Part shown: in pieces, positions 32,928 to 47,878 of the stretch
Numbering within the stretch: position 1 is the stretch's first letter
Layout: the number at the start of each line of letters is the position of its first letter
DNA from: Buttiauxella noackiae ATCC 51607
GTDB taxonomy: Bacteria > Pseudomonadota > Gammaproteobacteria > Enterobacterales > Enterobacteriaceae
Reading direction: 5' to 3'
Length of the DNA stretch: 62,822 nt
NCBI RefSeq assembly: GCF_001654865.1
Contig: NZ_LXEO01000052.1
Location: forward strand, 1 to 62,822
Notes under the pieces: generated by a model
What the model was told of the DNA's origin: nothing
What the model saw: only the letters and a program-made list of their open reading frames with translations
Database searches by the model: none
Made by a program: the position numbers and the translations under genes

Positions 32928-34298
32928 TTATTTTTTCTTAACCGGGCGCTGCCAACCCTGAATATGAGTCTGCTTCACACGGCTGATAACCAGTTCGTCT
33001 TCACCAACGTTACGCGTGACCGTTGTGCCTGCGCCAATCGTCGCACCGCGTGCCACAGTGACCGGTGCCACTAATTGGCTGTCTGAACCGACAAAAACGT
33101 CATCGCCGATGATAGTTTTAAATTTGTTCGCGCCATCGTAGTTACAGGTAATGGTGCCAGCGCCGATATTCACGTTATCGCCAATTTCAGCATCACCCAG
33201 GTAGCTTAAGTGCCCGGCTTTTGAGCCTTTGCCCAGACGCGCTTTTTTCATTTCCACGAAGTTGCCTACGTGTGCGCCTTCCGCCAGTTCCGCACCAGGG
33301 CGCAAACGAGTGAACGGGCCAATGGTACAGGCTGCCGCAAGGGTAGAATCATCTACAACGGTGTATGGACTAATTTCGCAGTCATCACCAATCACGCTAT
33401 TTTTGATAACGCAGCCAGTGCCAATTTTGACGCGATGACCTAAGGTCACCGAACCTTCAATAATGACATTAGTATCAATTTCTACATCACGCCCGTGCGT
33501 CAGTTCACCACGCAGGTCGAAACGCGCCGGATCGCGCAGCATCACACCTGCCAGCAGCAGTTTATCTGCTTGTTCACATTGGTAGACGCGCTCAAGACGT
33601 GACAGTTGCAGGCGGTTGTTCACGCCTTCTACTTCACTTAAACGGTCCGGGTGAACGGCGGTGATTTCACGGCCTTCGTGGTGCGCCAGCGCGATAATGT
33701 CAGTGATATAGAACTCACCCTGCGCATTGTTGTTATCGAGCTTCGCCAACCAGCGTTTCAGATCCGCACCATTCGCCACCAGAATACCTGTGTTGATTTC
33801 GTCAATTTTGCGTTGTTCTTCAGTCGCGTCTTTATGCTCAACAATGCCAACAACCTTGCCATTCTCACGAGCAATACGACCATAGCCGGTTGGATCGTCG
33901 AGTTTTACAGTCAGCAAACCAATGCCGCCTTGTGGTTTGGCATCACGCAGTCGCTGTAGAGATTCGACGGAAATCAGCGGCACATCACCGTAAAGCATCA
34001 GAATGTCTTCGTCGTCAGCAAAGAACGGCGCAGCTTGCTGCATTGCATGACCTGTCCCCAACTGCTCAGCCTGCAATACCCAATTAAGTGAGCTATCGCT
34101 GAGTGTATTTTTGAGCAGATCGCCGCCATGGCCGTAAACCAGATGTACACGCTGGGCACCTAAGTTATTAGCCGCATCAATAACATGTTGAACCATCGGT
34201 TTCCCGGCAAGGGTATGTAATACCTTCGGGAGGTCTGAATACATGCGGGTTCCTTTGCCTGCGGCTAGGATAACCACGCTCATCGCATTGTTTGACAT
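32928..34298 (-). CDS. glmU: Bifunctional GlmU (GlcN-1-P acetyltransferase / GlcNAc-1-P uridyltransferase)
   Basis: It catalyses the last two steps to UDP-GlcNAc for peptidoglycan and lipopolysaccharide. It has 456 residues, as in E. coli. The N-terminal pyrophosphorylase domain carries [18 protein letters not shown] (residues 11-28), with MLYGDVPL following. The C-terminal left-handed beta-helix with hexapeptide repeats ([20 protein letters not shown]) carries the acetyltransferase site. It is first of glmU-glmS and is normally next to atpC. Here a pectate lyase gene has been placed between. Confidence 0.99.
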   Translation of the reverse strand: MSNNAMSVVILAAGKGTRMYSDLPKVLHTLAGKPMVQHVIDAANNLGAQRVHLVYGHGGDLLKNTLSDSSLNWVLQAEQLGTGHAMQQAAPFFADDEDILMLYGDVPLISVESLQRLRDAKPQGGIGLLTVKLDDPTGYGRIARENGKVVGIVEHKDATEEQRKIDEINTGILVANGADLKRWLAKLDNNNAQGEFYITDIIALAHHEGREITAVHPDRLSEVEGVNNRLQLSRLERVYQCEQADKLLLAGVMLRDPARFDLRGELTHGRDVEIDTNVIIEGSVTLGHRVKIGTGCVIKNSVIGDDCEISPYTVVDDSTLAAACTIGPFTRLRPGAELAEGAHVGNFVEMKKARLGKGSKAGHLSYLGDAEIGDNVNIGAGTITCNYDGANKFKTIIGDDVFVGSDSQLVAPVTVARGATIGAGTTVTRNVGEDELVISRVKQTHIQGWQRPVKKK

Positions 34299-34576
34299 AC
34301 GCGTCCTGACTTTAATTTGAGAAGGAAGTAAAACGATTTAACGTTGAAAATTCTACATATTTTGCAACAAAAAACGCGATGCCTAAAAAACAGGCTTCTG
34401 ATGCTCTTTTCAGTTGCTCATGTGCTCAATTGTAGGTGGATAAGCTCGGAAAAAGTACTTCTGAAATAACAAAAGCCATAGATCTCTGTGGATTAAGACT
34501 TCTTTTCAGCCGGAAACAAAGCCACTCCACATATTTGAAATGTTAGTGTTTTAAAAATCAGCCTTTGTGACAAACA

Positions 34577-34600
34577 TAAAAGAAACAATGTTTCATTTTT
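34577..34600. promoter_or_regulatory. KdgR-type operator of the pelX-like gene
   Basis: aaaagaaacaatgtttcattttt, an A/T-flanked gaaac-aat-gtttc palindrome. It resembles the KdgR box found before pectin-degradation genes of soft-rot and other enterobacteria. It is about 40 bases upstream of the start codon, in the promoter zone. Confidence 0.78.
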
Positions 34601-34637
34601 ACAGATAATGGCGCGGACATTTATAAGGAGAATAATA

Positions 34638-36815
34638 ATGGCGTCAAAAATACCTCTGGCTCTTACGCTTTGCGGCGCGGCTTTATCCCTGCCGGCAACC
34701 GCACAGCAACAACCCATCTGGCACGCGATTGCTTTCGGGCAATCAACAGATGTTAACTTTTCATCTAACGTCTTACCTGAAAAAGTGGGTGTGAACAACG
34801 TCACGATCGACGGCAAAAAGCTGGCAACTGCAGATTCTGCCGATCTGTCCAGGCCCATTACCATAGAAAGCCGTGGCGGTAAAATCGCTAACTCTCACGA
34901 TGGATTAACGTTCTTCTATACCGCACTACCTGCCAGTGAGAATTTTGTATTACAGGCAACGGTCAGTGTCGATCAGTTTGGCCCTGAAAATGGCGCTAAA
35001 CCGGCTGCTCAGGAAGGTGCAGGGATGCTGGTCAGAGATGTATTAGGCAACCCGCGCCAGGAGCCACTGAAAGAGGGTTACGAAGAGTTCCCTGCGGCTT
35101 CCAATATGGTGATGAATGCCATAATGACGCAGGACAAAAAAGACGCATCACGAGTAAAAATGCAGGCTATAACTCGTGATGGTATTACTCAGCCATGGGG
35201 AAATACCGGCTCAACTATTTCTCGTAAAAGCTATCAGGAAGCCATTGATCTAAGTAAAACACCGACTTTCCGCATGAAGCTCGAGCGAACCAATGAGGGT
35301 TTTATCACTTCATGGGCTCCAACCGGTAGCGACGCATGGGTTTCTGAAAAAGTTAAACGCGCCGATATCATCACAAGCCAGGATAATGACAAGTATTACG
35401 TCGGTTTCTTTGCCTCCCGCAATGCCAAAATCACTGTTAGCGATGCGTCATTAGAAACAAGTGCGGCAAATACAATTGCTTCCGCACCTTTCGTGCCGAA
35501 AGCATGGCCTGTTGTGATGCAAATTGCCTCTCCAGCAAAAAGCACCACCAGCGAATACGTGGTACAGGCACGCGCTAACTATGACGGCAACTTCACTGTA
35601 CGCCAGGATGAAGTTGTGATTGGTCAGGAAAAAGTTGCCAAGGCCGGGGAGATGTTCACTCTGCCAACCAAACTTAAAGAGCAAGCACGTTTCACCGTGA
35701 CGTTTACCCCAACCAGCGGTAAAGACAAAACCCCTGTCACCCAAAACTTCGTGGTTGAGCAAGTCAAAAACATGGAGGGTAATACGCTTTACGTAGCGCC
35801 AGATGGTGCATCAAGTAACAAGGGCTCTCAATCCGCACCATTAGATTTGGCAAGCGCCATATCCCTCGTATCTCCTGGTGGAAAAATCATCTTAAGCAGC
35901 GGTGAGTACCCACTTACTACCATTCCGACGGCTGACAGTGGCTTAAAAGGCAAACTGAAAACACTTGAGGCCGATGGTAAAGTCGTGATTCGCGGCCTGG
36001 CTTTGGATGGTAACTACTGGCATGTCAAAGGTATTGAAGTCACCGATAAGAGCTTGCGGGTTCAGGGCAGCCATAACCTTATCGAAAGTGTAATCGCCTA
36101 TAAAAATGACGACACAGGTATCCAGATTTCATCTCCTGCTGATGTAGGCCGTCCACTTTGGGCAAGCTTCAACAGAGTTGTTAACGCGGAATCGTTCAGT
36201 AATGAAGATCCTGGCAAAATTAATGCCGATGGCTTTGCGGTGAAGATGCGTGTGGGTGATGGTAACCGTCTTGAAGGATGCTATGCGCATGACAATATTG
36301 ATGATGGCTATGACCTGTTCAACAAAATTGAAGACGGTGCAAATGGTGTTGTGGTGATCGAGAACTCTATTGCCCGCAACAACACCAGCAATGGTTTCAA
36401 ACTGGGCGGGGAAGGGCAGCCTGTCGCACATCAAATCCACAACAGCATCGCGATTGGTAACCACCTCGATGGCTTTACCGATAACTTCAACCCTGGTGCA
36501 CTGGTGGTGGCGAACAACGTCGCGGTGGATAACCAACGCTTTAACTATATCTTCCGCCCAAGCCCTTATGGCAGCGCGGAAACTCAGGGTAAGTTCACCG
36601 ATAACATTTCATTGCGTAGCGTTGAGGGGAAATATGATGACGCTATCTCCGGCAACGTAGATAACAGCAACTATTTCATTCGGGATGGTAAAACGGAAAA
36701 CAGCGAAGGTAAGCAACTGAGCATAAAAGATTATCAGTCTTTGACGCTGCCAGTGCCTTTACAACGCAATGCTGATGGTTCGTTCAAAACGGGTGAGTTT
36801 CTGACAAAGCAGTAG
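34638..36815 (+). CDS. pelX: Periplasmic exopolygalacturonate lyase, PL9 family (PelX-like)
   Basis: It cleaves polygalacturonate by beta-elimination, releasing unsaturated dimers if it acts like Erwinia/Dickeya PelX. It has 725 residues with a signal peptide cut near residue 22 (LPATA-QQQ). The N-terminal half (23-380) holds beta-rich accessory domains. Residues 385-725 are a right-handed parallel beta-helix beginning TLYVAPDGASSNKGSQ. PL9 active-site features are visible: NADGFAVKM (Asp531 and Lys536, the likely catalytic base), DNIDDGYDLFNK (residues 552-563, calcium-site aspartates) and NGFKLGGEGQ. The start has taaggag upstream. An earlier frame opening at 34608 precedes that site. It lies between glmU and atpC with its own KdgR-type box. 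Confidence 0.86.
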   Translation: MASKIPLALTLCGAALSLPATAQQQPIWHAIAFGQSTDVNFSSNVLPEKVGVNNVTIDGKKLATADSADLSRPITIESRGGKIANSHDGLTFFYTALPASENFVLQATVSVDQFGPENGAKPAAQEGAGMLVRDVLGNPRQEPLKEGYEEFPAASNMVMNAIMTQDKKDASRVKMQAITRDGITQPWGNTGSTISRKSYQEAIDLSKTPTFRMKLERTNEGFITSWAPTGSDAWVSEKVKRADIITSQDNDKYYVGFFASRNAKITVSDASLETSAANTIASAPFVPKAWPVVMQIASPAKSTTSEYVVQARANYDGNFTVRQDEVVIGQEKVAKAGEMFTLPTKLKEQARFTVTFTPTSGKDKTPVTQNFVVEQVKNMEGNTLYVAPDGASSNKGSQSAPLDLASAISLVSPGGKIILSSGEYPLTTIPTADSGLKGKLKTLEADGKVVIRGLALDGNYWHVKGIEVTDKSLRVQGSHNLIESVIAYKNDDTGIQISSPADVGRPLWASFNRVVNAESFSNEDPGKINADGFAVKMRVGDGNRLEGCYAHDNIDDGYDLFNKIEDGANGVVVIENSIARNNTSNGFKLGGEGQPVAHQIHNSIAIGNHLDGFTDNFNPGALVVANNVAVDNQRFNYIFRPSPYGSAETQGKFTDNISLRSVEGKYDDAISGNVDNSNYFIRDGKTENSEGKQLSIKDYQSLTLPVPLQRNADGSFKTGEFLTKQ

Positions 36816-36829
36816 AATAGTTCAGACGA

Positions 36830-36866
36830 AAAAAATGCCAGTCAGGGAAACCTGGCTGGCATTTGT
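36830..36866. terminator. Bidirectional terminator between pelX-like gene and atp operon
   Basis: aaatgccag-cagg / cctg-ctggcattt stem with A-run on the left and T-rich right side. On the minus strand the run of T after the stem is strong and should end the atp operon. Confidence 0.88.
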
Positions 36867-36882
36867 CTTTTCAAGCAGGTAG

Positions 36883-37302
36883 TTACATCGCTTTTCTGGT
36901 CAACTCGATAACGCGAAGTTTCGCGATCGCCTTAGCCAGTTCAGCAGAAGCCTGAGCGTAGTCCACATCACCGTGGGAGCTATGGATGCGCTCTTCCGCT
37001 TTACGCTTCGCTTCCAGGGCTCGAGCTTCGTCGAGGTCCTGACCACGAATTGCGGTATCGGCCAGCACGGTTACCGTGCCAGGCTGCACTTCCATCACAC
37101 CACCAGACAAGTAGATATACTCTTCCTGTCCGTGCTGTTTAACGATGCGGATCATACCAGGCTTAATGGCGGTGAGCAGCGGGGCGTGGCCAGGATAAAT
37201 CCCCAGCTCACCTTCGCTACCCGTTACCTGGATCTTCTCAACCAGACCGGAGAACATTTGGCTCTCCGCGCTGACGACGTCCAGGTGATAAGTCATTGCC
37301 AT
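36883..37302 (-). CDS. atpC: ATP synthase F1 epsilon subunit
   Basis: Central-stalk subunit that couples rotation and inhibits ATP hydrolysis through its C-terminal helices. It has 139 residues, as in E. coli. The N-terminal beta-sandwich starts [14 protein letters not shown] and contains [16 protein letters not shown]. The helical C-terminus includes [16 protein letters not shown]. It is the last gene of atpIBEFHAGDC. Confidence 0.99.
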   Translation of the reverse strand: MAMTYHLDVVSAESQMFSGLVEKIQVTGSEGELGIYPGHAPLLTAIKPGMIRIVKQHGQEEYIYLSGGVMEVQPGTVTVLADTAIRGQDLDEARALEAKRKAEERIHSSHGDVDYAQASAELAKAIAKLRVIELTRKAM

Positions 37303-37322
37303 GTCACCCTCCGATTAAGGCG

Positions 37323-39597
<2,275 letters not shown>

Positions 39598-39647
39598 GAG
39601 CTTCTCCTCAATGCCTTGCGGCTTGCCCTAAGACAAGCCGCCAGACT

Positions 39648-41189
39648 TTACCAGGACTGAGTTGCTTTGAAGGAATCGAGGATGCCTTTCAGCTTGCCTT
39701 CGATTTCGTCGTTATAGCCACCAGATTGGTTGATTTCTTGCATCAGTGGAGCATGGTCACGGTCAACGTAAGCCAGCAGAGCGGCTTCGAAGCTACCGAT
39801 TTTAGCCAGTTCCACATCTTCGAGGTAACCACGTTCAGCAGCGAACAGAACCAGAGACTGCTGCGCAACAGACATTGGCGCATACTGTTTCTGTTTCAGG
39901 AGCTCGGTCACTTTCTGACCGTGGCTCAACTGCTTACGGGTCGCATCGTCAAGGTCTGATGCAAACTGAGAGAACGCAGCCAGTTCACGATACTGTGCCA
40001 GAGCGGTACGGATACCACCGGACAGTTTTTTCATGATCTTGGTCTGAGCAGCACCACCAACACGGGATACGGAGATACCCGGGTTAACCGCAGGACGAAT
40101 ACCGGCGTTAAACAGGTTGGATTCCAGGAAGATCTGACCATCGGTAATAGAAATTACGTTAGTCGGAACGAACGCGGAAACGTCACCAGCTTGCGTTTCG
40201 ATAATCGGCAGTGCGGTCAGGGAACCTGTTTTACCTTTCACTTCACCGTTAGTGAATGCTTCAACGTACTCGGCGTTAACACGCGCAGCACGTTCCAGCA
40301 AACGGGAGTGGAGATAGAAAACGTCGCCTGGGTAAGCTTCACGACCAGGTGGACGACGAAGCAGCAGAGAAATCTGACGGTAAGCAACAGCCTGTTTAGA
40401 CAGGTCATCATAAACGATCAGTGCATCTTCACCGCGGTCACGGAAGTATTCACCCATTGCGCAGCCGGAGTACGGTGCCAGGTATTGCAGTGCAGCAGAT
40501 TCGGATGCAGTTGCAACAACAACGATGGTGTTTGCCAGTGCGCCGTGCTCTTCCAGTTTACGAACCACGTTAGAAATGGTGGACGCTTTCTGGCCGATAG
40601 CCACATAGATACATTTGATGCCGGAATCACGCTGGTTGATGATGGCATCGATCGCCAGAGCAGTTTTACCTGTCTGACGGTCACCGATGACCAGTTCACG
40701 CTGGCCACGACCGATTGGGATCATGGCATCAACGGACTTATAGCCTGTCTGCACAGGTTGGTCTACGGATTGGCGTTCGATAACGCCAGGTGCAATCGCT
40801 TCAACAGCGGAGAAGCCGTCATGCTCTAAAGGACCTTTACCGTCGACAGGTGCACCCAGGGTGTTCACCACGCGGCCTAACAGGCCACGGCCAACGGGAA
40901 CTTCAAGAATACGGCCAGTACACTTAACTTTCATGCCTTCGGCAAGGTCAGCGTACGGACCCATTACTACTGCACCTACAGAGTCGCGCTCGAGGTTCAG
41001 TGCAATGGCGTAACGGTTTCCCGGAAGGGAAATCATCTCACCCTGCATAACATCGGCCAGGCCGTGTACGCGGATGATACCGTCACTTACAGAAACGATT
41101 GTACCTTCGTTGTGAGCCTCGCTCACAACACTGAACTGAGCAATGCGCTGCTTGATCAGTTCGCTGATTTCGGTGGAATTCAGTTGCAT
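39648..41189 (-). CDS. atpA: ATP synthase F1 alpha subunit
   Basis: Non-catalytic nucleotide-binding subunit of F1, with 513 residues as in E. coli. The P-loop [15 protein letters not shown] lies near residue 169. ExGxxVSVSDGI at the N-terminal barrel and the arginine finger region [14 protein letters not shown] (about residue 373) are visible. It follows atpH after 12 bases. Confidence 0.99.
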   Translation of the reverse strand: MQLNSTEISELIKQRIAQFSVVSEAHNEGTIVSVSDGIIRVHGLADVMQGEMISLPGNRYAIALNLERDSVGAVVMGPYADLAEGMKVKCTGRILEVPVGRGLLGRVVNTLGAPVDGKGPLEHDGFSAVEAIAPGVIERQSVDQPVQTGYKSVDAMIPIGRGQRELVIGDRQTGKTALAIDAIINQRDSGIKCIYVAIGQKASTISNVVRKLEEHGALANTIVVVATASESAALQYLAPYSGCAMGEYFRDRGEDALIVYDDLSKQAVAYRQISLLLRRPPGREAYPGDVFYLHSRLLERAARVNAEYVEAFTNGEVKGKTGSLTALPIIETQAGDVSAFVPTNVISITDGQIFLESNLFNAGIRPAVNPGISVSRVGGAAQTKIMKKLSGGIRTALAQYRELAAFSQFASDLDDATRKQLSHGQKVTELLKQKQYAPMSVAQQSLVLFAAERGYLEDVELAKIGSFEAALLAYVDRDHAPLMQEINQSGGYNDEIEGKLKGILDSFKATQSW

Positions 41190-41201
41190 GCTCCAGTCCC
41201 C

Positions 41202-41735
41202 TTAAGACTGCAAGACGTCTGTCAGGCGATCAAGACGGCCGCGTACGCTACCATCAATAACCATATCACCTGCGCGGATAATGACACCCGCCATTACAGA
41301 CTTGTCAATTTTGCAATTCAGCTTAACTTTGCGTGACAGACGTTTTTCCATCGCGGCGCTAATTTTCGAAAGCTGGTCTTCGTTTAATGCGCTGGCAGAA
41401 GTCACTTCGACTTCAACGGTAGCCTCTCGGGCTGCGCGCAATTGAACGAATTGCTCAAGAACATCAGGAAGAACTTTCAGACGCCCATTTTCAGCCATCA
41501 CCTTAATCAGGTTCTGGCCATTGGCGTCTAGCTGGTCACCACAGATGGAGATAAACGACGCAGAGAGAGTATCCGGAGCTAATGCGCCGGAAAGAAGCTC
41601 TGCTATTTGTTCGTTTTTAGACACCTCAGCGGCGAATGCCAGCATATGCTGCCAGTTATCAACGCTTTGGTGCTCGACGGCAAAGTCAAAAGCTGCTTTG
41701 GCGTAGGGGCGAGCTACAGTTACAAATTCAGACAT
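41202..41735 (-). CDS. atpH: ATP synthase F1 delta subunit
   Basis: Peripheral-stalk subunit linking F1 to the b-dimer, with 177 residues as in E. coli. The helical N-terminal domain begins [19 protein letters not shown]. The C-terminal region ends [20 protein letters not shown]. It follows atpF by 14 bases. Confidence 0.99.
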   Translation of the reverse strand: MSEFVTVARPYAKAAFDFAVEHQSVDNWQHMLAFAAEVSKNEQIAELLSGALAPDTLSASFISICGDQLDANGQNLIKVMAENGRLKVLPDVLEQFVQLRAAREATVEVEVTSASALNEDQLSKISAAMEKRLSRKVKLNCKIDKSVMAGVIIRAGDMVIDGSVRGRLDRLTDVLQS

Positions 41736-41749
41736 CAGCCCCTCCCTCC

Positions 41750-42220
41750 TTACAGTTCAGCGACCAGTTTATCAACGATGTCGCTGTTAGCAGCTTCATC
41801 CACGGAACGTTCAATGATCTTCTCGGCACCGGCGATAGCCAGCAGAGCCACTTGCTTACGCAGTTCTTCACGAGCGCGTTTACGCTCTGCGTCGATTTCT
41901 GCCTGAGCCTGTGCAACGATTTTGTCACGTTCCTGCTCTGCCTCGGTTTTAGCTTCTTCAAGGATCTGAGCACGGCGTTTGTTCGCCTGCTCAATGATCA
42001 CCTGAGCTTCACCTTTGGCTTTTTTCAGCTGGTCGGTCGCGTTGGCCTGTGCAAGGTCAAGGTCCTTTTTGGCACGTTCTGCAGAAGAGAGACCGTCAGC
42101 AATTTCTTGTTGACGCTTCTCGATGGCAGCCATGATTGGCGGCCATACATACTTCATGCAGAACAGAACAAACAGGACAAACGCGATGGCCTGGCCGAGG
42201 ATTGTTGCGTTAAGATTCAC
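41750..42220 (-). CDS. atpF: ATP synthase Fo b subunit
   Basis: Stator subunit: an N-terminal membrane helix ([29 protein letters not shown]) followed by a long charged alpha-helix that dimerises as a coiled coil and binds delta. It has 156 residues, as in E. coli. Confidence 0.99.
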   Translation of the reverse strand: MNLNATILGQAIAFVLFVLFCMKYVWPPIMAAIEKRQQEIADGLSSAERAKKDLDLAQANATDQLKKAKGEAQVIIEQANKRRAQILEEAKTEAEQERDKIVAQAQAEIDAERKRAREELRKQVALLAIAGAEKIIERSVDEAANSDIVDKLVAEL

Positions 42221-42270
42221 AGCACAATGCCTCTTTGTTAGTTAACGTTCTGATATTGCTTGGTGTATTA

Positions 42271-42539
<269 letters not shown>

Positions 42540-42569
42540 TCAGTTAAAACGCAGTAGTGGTAAGTAAAA

Positions 42570-43777
<1,208 letters not shown>

Positions 43778-43868
43778 GGCTTATCCAAACTCCTGCTCCC
43801 TTCGGGGTATATCGCGCTGGTATAAAACTGCCTTTACGACTTTGAGTCAAGCCTCAAAAAGCGAGCAA

Positions 43869-43896
43869 ATTATACGGTGCGGCCCCGTGATTTCAA
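43869..43896 (-). promoter_or_regulatory. atp operon promoter
   Basis: On the minus strand TTGAAA (43891-43896), a 16-base spacer and a perfect TATAAT (43869-43874), about 90 bases before atpI. The remaining 43897-44395 (about 500 bases) is very AT-rich and contains no gene I can support. Confidence 0.8.
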
Positions 43897-44395
43897 ACAT
43901 TAAGTAGCAAAAAGGTGAACAAATGTTTAAATATTTTCCTGCGGCGTTATTTTTCAACTTTTGCTGAATAGCGGTTATTTTCTTAAAAACTGCAAACAAC
44001 CGAAATAACCGCATTATAAAGCGTGCACCCGATCACAAATCAAACATCTCATAGGCATTATGCATTTGTCTGCCTCATAAAGTGCGAAACACAGATGACT
44101 GATAAATAAGCTGATTACTGTCTACTCTATTTAAAATAGCCTGAAACACACTTAAAACAATCCATTGACATTTTTATTAAAACTTTAACATTCACGCGAG
44201 TTGCAACCCTACAAAATATTTAGCAGGGTTATATTTTCATAGTTTACTATTTTTGAAATCGCCAATGCTCGCCACGTTAAAAACTACAAGCAGGAAAGTT
44301 AGGATTGCGTTAAATGTAACCAGAGATTTCAGGCATTTCCCCTCGTATTTTTAACGTTCTCGAAACAATCCTTTTTCGCCTTTTTTTGATAAATA

Positions 44396-45019
44396 TTAAT
44401 TTTTGTTTGGCTTAATCATCACCAGATGGCGTTCACCATCAAGCTCTGGCACCTGCAAACGAATAACTTCTTCAACCGTGAAGCTTGCGGGTAAGGCTGC
44501 AATTTCGTCATCCGGGCGCAATCCTTTGAGAGCGTAAAAGCGACCATTCTCAGAAGGCAGATGTTTACACCAGGTCACCATGTCAGTCATTGAGGCAAAA
44601 GCACGGCTGATAACCCCATCAAATGGTGGCTCAGCCGGAAACTCTTCTACACGGCTTTGTACTGGCGTGATGTTATCAAGGTGAAGCTCATGTTGAACCT
44701 GACGCAGGAAGCGAACACGCTTACCGAGGCTGTCCAGCAGCGTAAAATGCGAGTCCGGGCGCACTATCGCCAGCGGTATCCCCGGTAAACCCGGGCCTGT
44801 TCCCACATCGATAAAACGTGAGCCCTGCAAGTACGGCTCTACAACGATACTATCGAGAATATGGCGCACCAACATTTCATCAGGAAGACGAACGGAGGTT
44901 AGGTTATACGCTTTGTTCCACTTGTGGAGCAGTTCAACATAACCCACCAGCTGTTGTTTCTGGTTTTCTGGCAACGTAATGCCTGCACTATCCAGCAGGC
45001 GATTGAGTTTGTTAAGCAC
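44396..45019 (-). CDS. rsmG: 16S rRNA m7G527 methyltransferase RsmG (GidB)
   Basis: SAM-dependent methylation of G527 in 16S rRNA. It has 207 residues, as in E. coli. Motif I of the SAM site is [15 protein letters not shown] (about residue 71) and the acidic loop [13 protein letters not shown] follows. It lies 56 bases after mnmG in the gidA-gidB operon. Confidence 0.98.
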   Translation of the reverse strand: MLNKLNRLLDSAGITLPENQKQQLVGYVELLHKWNKAYNLTSVRLPDEMLVRHILDSIVVEPYLQGSRFIDVGTGPGLPGIPLAIVRPDSHFTLLDSLGKRVRFLRQVQHELHLDNITPVQSRVEEFPAEPPFDGVISRAFASMTDMVTWCKHLPSENGRFYALKGLRPDDEIAALPASFTVEEVIRLQVPELDGERHLVMIKPNKN

Positions 45020-45075
45020 TGTGGTTTATACCCATCAAAAAAAGGCCAGGAAATCCTGGCCCTGAAATGTATTCA

Positions 45076-46965
45076 TCAGGCGCTACGGCGTAGCAAGCCT
45101 TGTTTTTTTAGCCAGACAAGCAAAATAGAGATCGCAGCCGGGGTTACCCCTGAAATGCGTGAGGCCTGCCCAATGGAGACTGGTTTGTGATCGTTAAGCT
45201 TAGCGATCACTTCGTTAGAAAGACCACTCACCTGCCGGTAATCAAGTGTTGCAGGCAACAATGTATTTTCGTTACGTTGTTGTTTTTCAATCTCTTCTTG
45301 CTGACGAGCAATGTAGCCTTCGTATTTAACCTGAATTTCTACCTGTTCAGCAGACTGTGGATCTTGAAGGCCCGGTGCGAACACTGACAATTGCATCATC
45401 TCAGCATAGGTCATTTCTGGGCGACGCAGTAAATCTTCGCCATTTGCTTCACGAGAAAGAGGGGCGCTTAATTTTGCGTTCACTTCTTCAACGCTTTCAG
45501 AGTGAGGGTGCAGCCAGATATCTTTCAGACGCTGGCGCTCAAGCTCAATGCTTTCCAGTTTTTCGTTAAAGCGTGCCCAACGTTCGTCATCCACCAGACC
45601 CATTTCACGGCCAACGGCGGTTAAACGCAGATCGGCGTTGTCTTCACGCAGCATCAGGCGGTATTCGGCTCGTGAGGTAAACATGCGGTACGGCTCTTTG
45701 GTACCGAGAGTACAAAGATCGTCAACCAGTACGCCGAGGTAGGCTTGTGAGCGAGCAGGAGCCCATCCCTCTTTCTCAGCAGAGAAGCGTGCTGCGTTCA
45801 AACCAGCCAATAAACCTTGCGCCGCAGCTTCTTCGTAACCGGTAGTGCCGTTGATTTGGCCAGCAAAGAACAGACCCTGGATATATTTGCTTTCCAGTGT
45901 TGGTTTCAGATCGCGAGGATCGAAGAAGTCGTATTCGATGGCATAGCCAGGACGGACGATCTTCGCATTTTCCATGCCTTCCATCGAACGGACGATCTGC
46001 ATCTGAACATCAAACGGCAGGCTGGTGGAGATACCGTTCGGGTAGATTTCGTTGCTGGTTAGCCCTTCAGGTTCAAGGAAGATTTGGTGCTGGTTGCGAT
46101 CAGCAAAACGCATCACTTTGTCTTCAATAGACGGGCAGTAACGCGGGCCAATCCCTTCGATAACGCCAGCATACATCGGGCTGCGATCGAGGTTATTACG
46201 AATAACGTCATGCGTTTTTTCGTTGGTATGCGTGATGTAACACGGTACTTGCGCAGGATGCTGGTTCACATTTCCCATGAACGAGAACACCGGTATTGGG
46301 GTATCGCCATGCTGTTGGGCAAGTACGCTGAAATCGATTGTGCGAGCGTCGATACGTGGAGGTGTGCCTGTTTTCAGGCGACTGACACGAAGTGGCAGTT
46401 CACGCAAACGACGTGAAAGCGAAATGGATGGCGGATCGCCTGCACGGCCACCGCTGTAGTTATCCAGTCCGATATGAATTTTGCCATCCAGGAACGTACC
46501 GACAGTCAGTACCACGGATTTAGCACGGAACTTCAGACCCATTTGCGTAACAGCACCGACAACGCGATCGTTCTCAACAATCAGATCTTCAACCGCCTGT
46601 TGGAAGATCATCAGGTTTGGTTGGTTTTCCAGCGCAGTGCGTACCGCCTGACGATACAGCACTCGGTCTGCCTGAGCACGAGTAGCCCGTACTGCGGGGC
46701 CTTTGCTTGCGTTTAGTATCCTAAACTGGATGCCTGCATGGTCGATAGCTTTTGCCATCAAACCGCCTAAAGCATCCACTTCTTTAACCAGATGTCCCTT
46801 GCCAATACCGCCAATCGCTGGGTTACAAGACATCTGTCCCAGAGTGTCGATATTGTGAGTCAAAAGAAGGGTTTGTTGGCCCATCCGTGCAGCGGCCATA
46901 GCAGCCTCAGTGCCTGCATGACCCCCACCAATGATGATGACGTCAAAAGGATCTGGATAAAACAT
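45076..46965 (-). CDS. mnmG: tRNA modification enzyme MnmG (GidA)
   Basis: FAD-dependent partner of MnmE in wobble uridine modification. It has 629 residues, as in E. coli. The FAD dinucleotide-binding motif is [20 protein letters not shown] (residues 10-29). The family signatures [11 protein letters not shown] and [20 protein letters not shown] are present. It is transcribed away from oriC, starting about 85 bases from the unwinding region. Confidence 0.99.
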   Translation of the reverse strand: MFYPDPFDVIIIGGGHAGTEAAMAAARMGQQTLLLTHNIDTLGQMSCNPAIGGIGKGHLVKEVDALGGLMAKAIDHAGIQFRILNASKGPAVRATRAQADRVLYRQAVRTALENQPNLMIFQQAVEDLIVENDRVVGAVTQMGLKFRAKSVVLTVGTFLDGKIHIGLDNYSGGRAGDPPSISLSRRLRELPLRVSRLKTGTPPRIDARTIDFSVLAQQHGDTPIPVFSFMGNVNQHPAQVPCYITHTNEKTHDVIRNNLDRSPMYAGVIEGIGPRYCPSIEDKVMRFADRNQHQIFLEPEGLTSNEIYPNGISTSLPFDVQMQIVRSMEGMENAKIVRPGYAIEYDFFDPRDLKPTLESKYIQGLFFAGQINGTTGYEEAAAQGLLAGLNAARFSAEKEGWAPARSQAYLGVLVDDLCTLGTKEPYRMFTSRAEYRLMLREDNADLRLTAVGREMGLVDDERWARFNEKLESIELERQRLKDIWLHPHSESVEEVNAKLSAPLSREANGEDLLRRPEMTYAEMMQLSVFAPGLQDPQSAEQVEIQVKYEGYIARQQEEIEKQQRNENTLLPATLDYRQVSGLSNEVIAKLNDHKPVSIGQASRISGVTPAAISILLVWLKKQGLLRRSA

Positions 46966-47050
46966 GGTACTGCCTCACGGTTTTGCAAATGGGGGGATGA
47001 CTGATTCCCGAGGTTGGCGATTCTACTTAACTTTAGCCTTTCGAGAAAGT

Positions 47051-47338
47051 CTTGGGATCGTAGGTAATTAAAAGAAGATCTTTTTTATTTAAAGATCTCT
47101 TTATTATGATCTCTTATTAGGATCGGCATGTTCTGTGGATAACCGTTTTTATGGCAAAGAGATCAAGTAATTAAGAAGGATCATTAGCTGTGAATGATCG
47201 GTGATCCCAGAACGTATAAGCTGGGATCAAAATAGCTACTTATGCACAACTCAAAAAGTGAACAGGAGTTGTTATTGGGATAACTACTGCTTAACCCAAG
47301 CTTTTAAGCATACTTATACACAGATAAAAGTGAGATCT
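47051..47338. other. oriC: Chromosomal replication origin oriC
   Basis: It lies between mnmG and mioC, as in E. coli. The left part (47057-47120) has the AT-rich 13-mer unwinding repeats beginning gatct. DnaA boxes are visible: R1 TGTGGATAA at 47134-47142 (perfect), R5M AACGTATAA at 47211-47219, R2 TTATGCACA at 47240-47248, R3 TTGGGATAA at 47275-47283 and R4 TTATACACA at 47314-47322. Eleven GATC sites (47056 to 47337) would serve SeqA and Dam. A gatcaa-N4-tta near 47161 is a candidate IHF site. R4 differs from the TTATCCACA found in E. coli. Confidence 0.95.
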
Positions 47339-47788
47339 TTACAAATCCAGGAGTAAATTCTTCCATGATCCGACCCAAATCTCAGCCGGATCCTCAGGAA
47401 TATCGTGATCAAGGATGTTCACTTTGAGTAAAGAGCCCACTCTTTTAGCTCCGCACTCCGTCAGAAGGGTGTCCAGTTTTTCAATTGCACCGCAAAAAGT
47501 GTCGTATTCACGACTACCAATTCCGATTGCACCATAATGAAGAGAACTCAGATCCGGACGTTCTTCATTTATAGCATCGAACAACGGTTGCAGATTGTCA
47601 GGAAGATCACCTGCTCCATGAGTAGAAGAGACAATCAGCCATATCCCACTGGTTTGTAGATCTTCAAACAGTGGCCCGTGCAGCGTTTGGGTCGTAAAAC
47701 CCGCCTCATCTAGCTTCTGCGCTAAATGTTCAGCCACATATTCAGCACTGCCCAGGGTACTGCCGCTAATCAGAGTAACTTCTGTCAT
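47339..47788 (-). CDS. mioC: Flavoprotein MioC
   Basis: A flavodoxin-like FMN protein of 149 residues, two longer than E. coli MioC. The phosphate loop SGSTLGSAEYVAEHL (residues 8-22) and STHGAGDLPDNL (about residue 54) bind FMN. It is transcribed towards oriC, and its transcription can influence initiation. A perfect DnaA box lies in its promoter. Confidence 0.97.
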   Translation of the reverse strand: MTEVTLISGSTLGSAEYVAEHLAQKLDEAGFTTQTLHGPLFEDLQTSGIWLIVSSTHGAGDLPDNLQPLFDAINEERPDLSSLHYGAIGIGSREYDTFCGAIEKLDTLLTECGAKRVGSLLKVNILDHDIPEDPAEIWVGSWKNLLLDL

Positions 47789-47848
47789 TGCGATCCCACC
47801 TTTTCGAAACGATGGGCATTGTACGCTGTGTAAGGCCTGCGATCTACC

Positions 47849-47857
47849 TGTGGATAA
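47849..47857 (-). promoter_or_regulatory. DnaA box in the mioC promoter
   Basis: A perfect TTATCCACA read on the minus strand, 60 bases before the mioC start. It fits the known DnaA repression of mioC. Confidence 0.88.
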
Positions 47858-47878
47858 TATGGGTATTAAAAATAGCTG

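Noticed and set aside
43897-44395. Possible small RNA or gene in the long atpI-rsmG gap
   Set aside because: The stretch is AT-rich with many stops, and I see no promoter-terminator pair or coding frame. Nothing supportable beyond the atp promoter.
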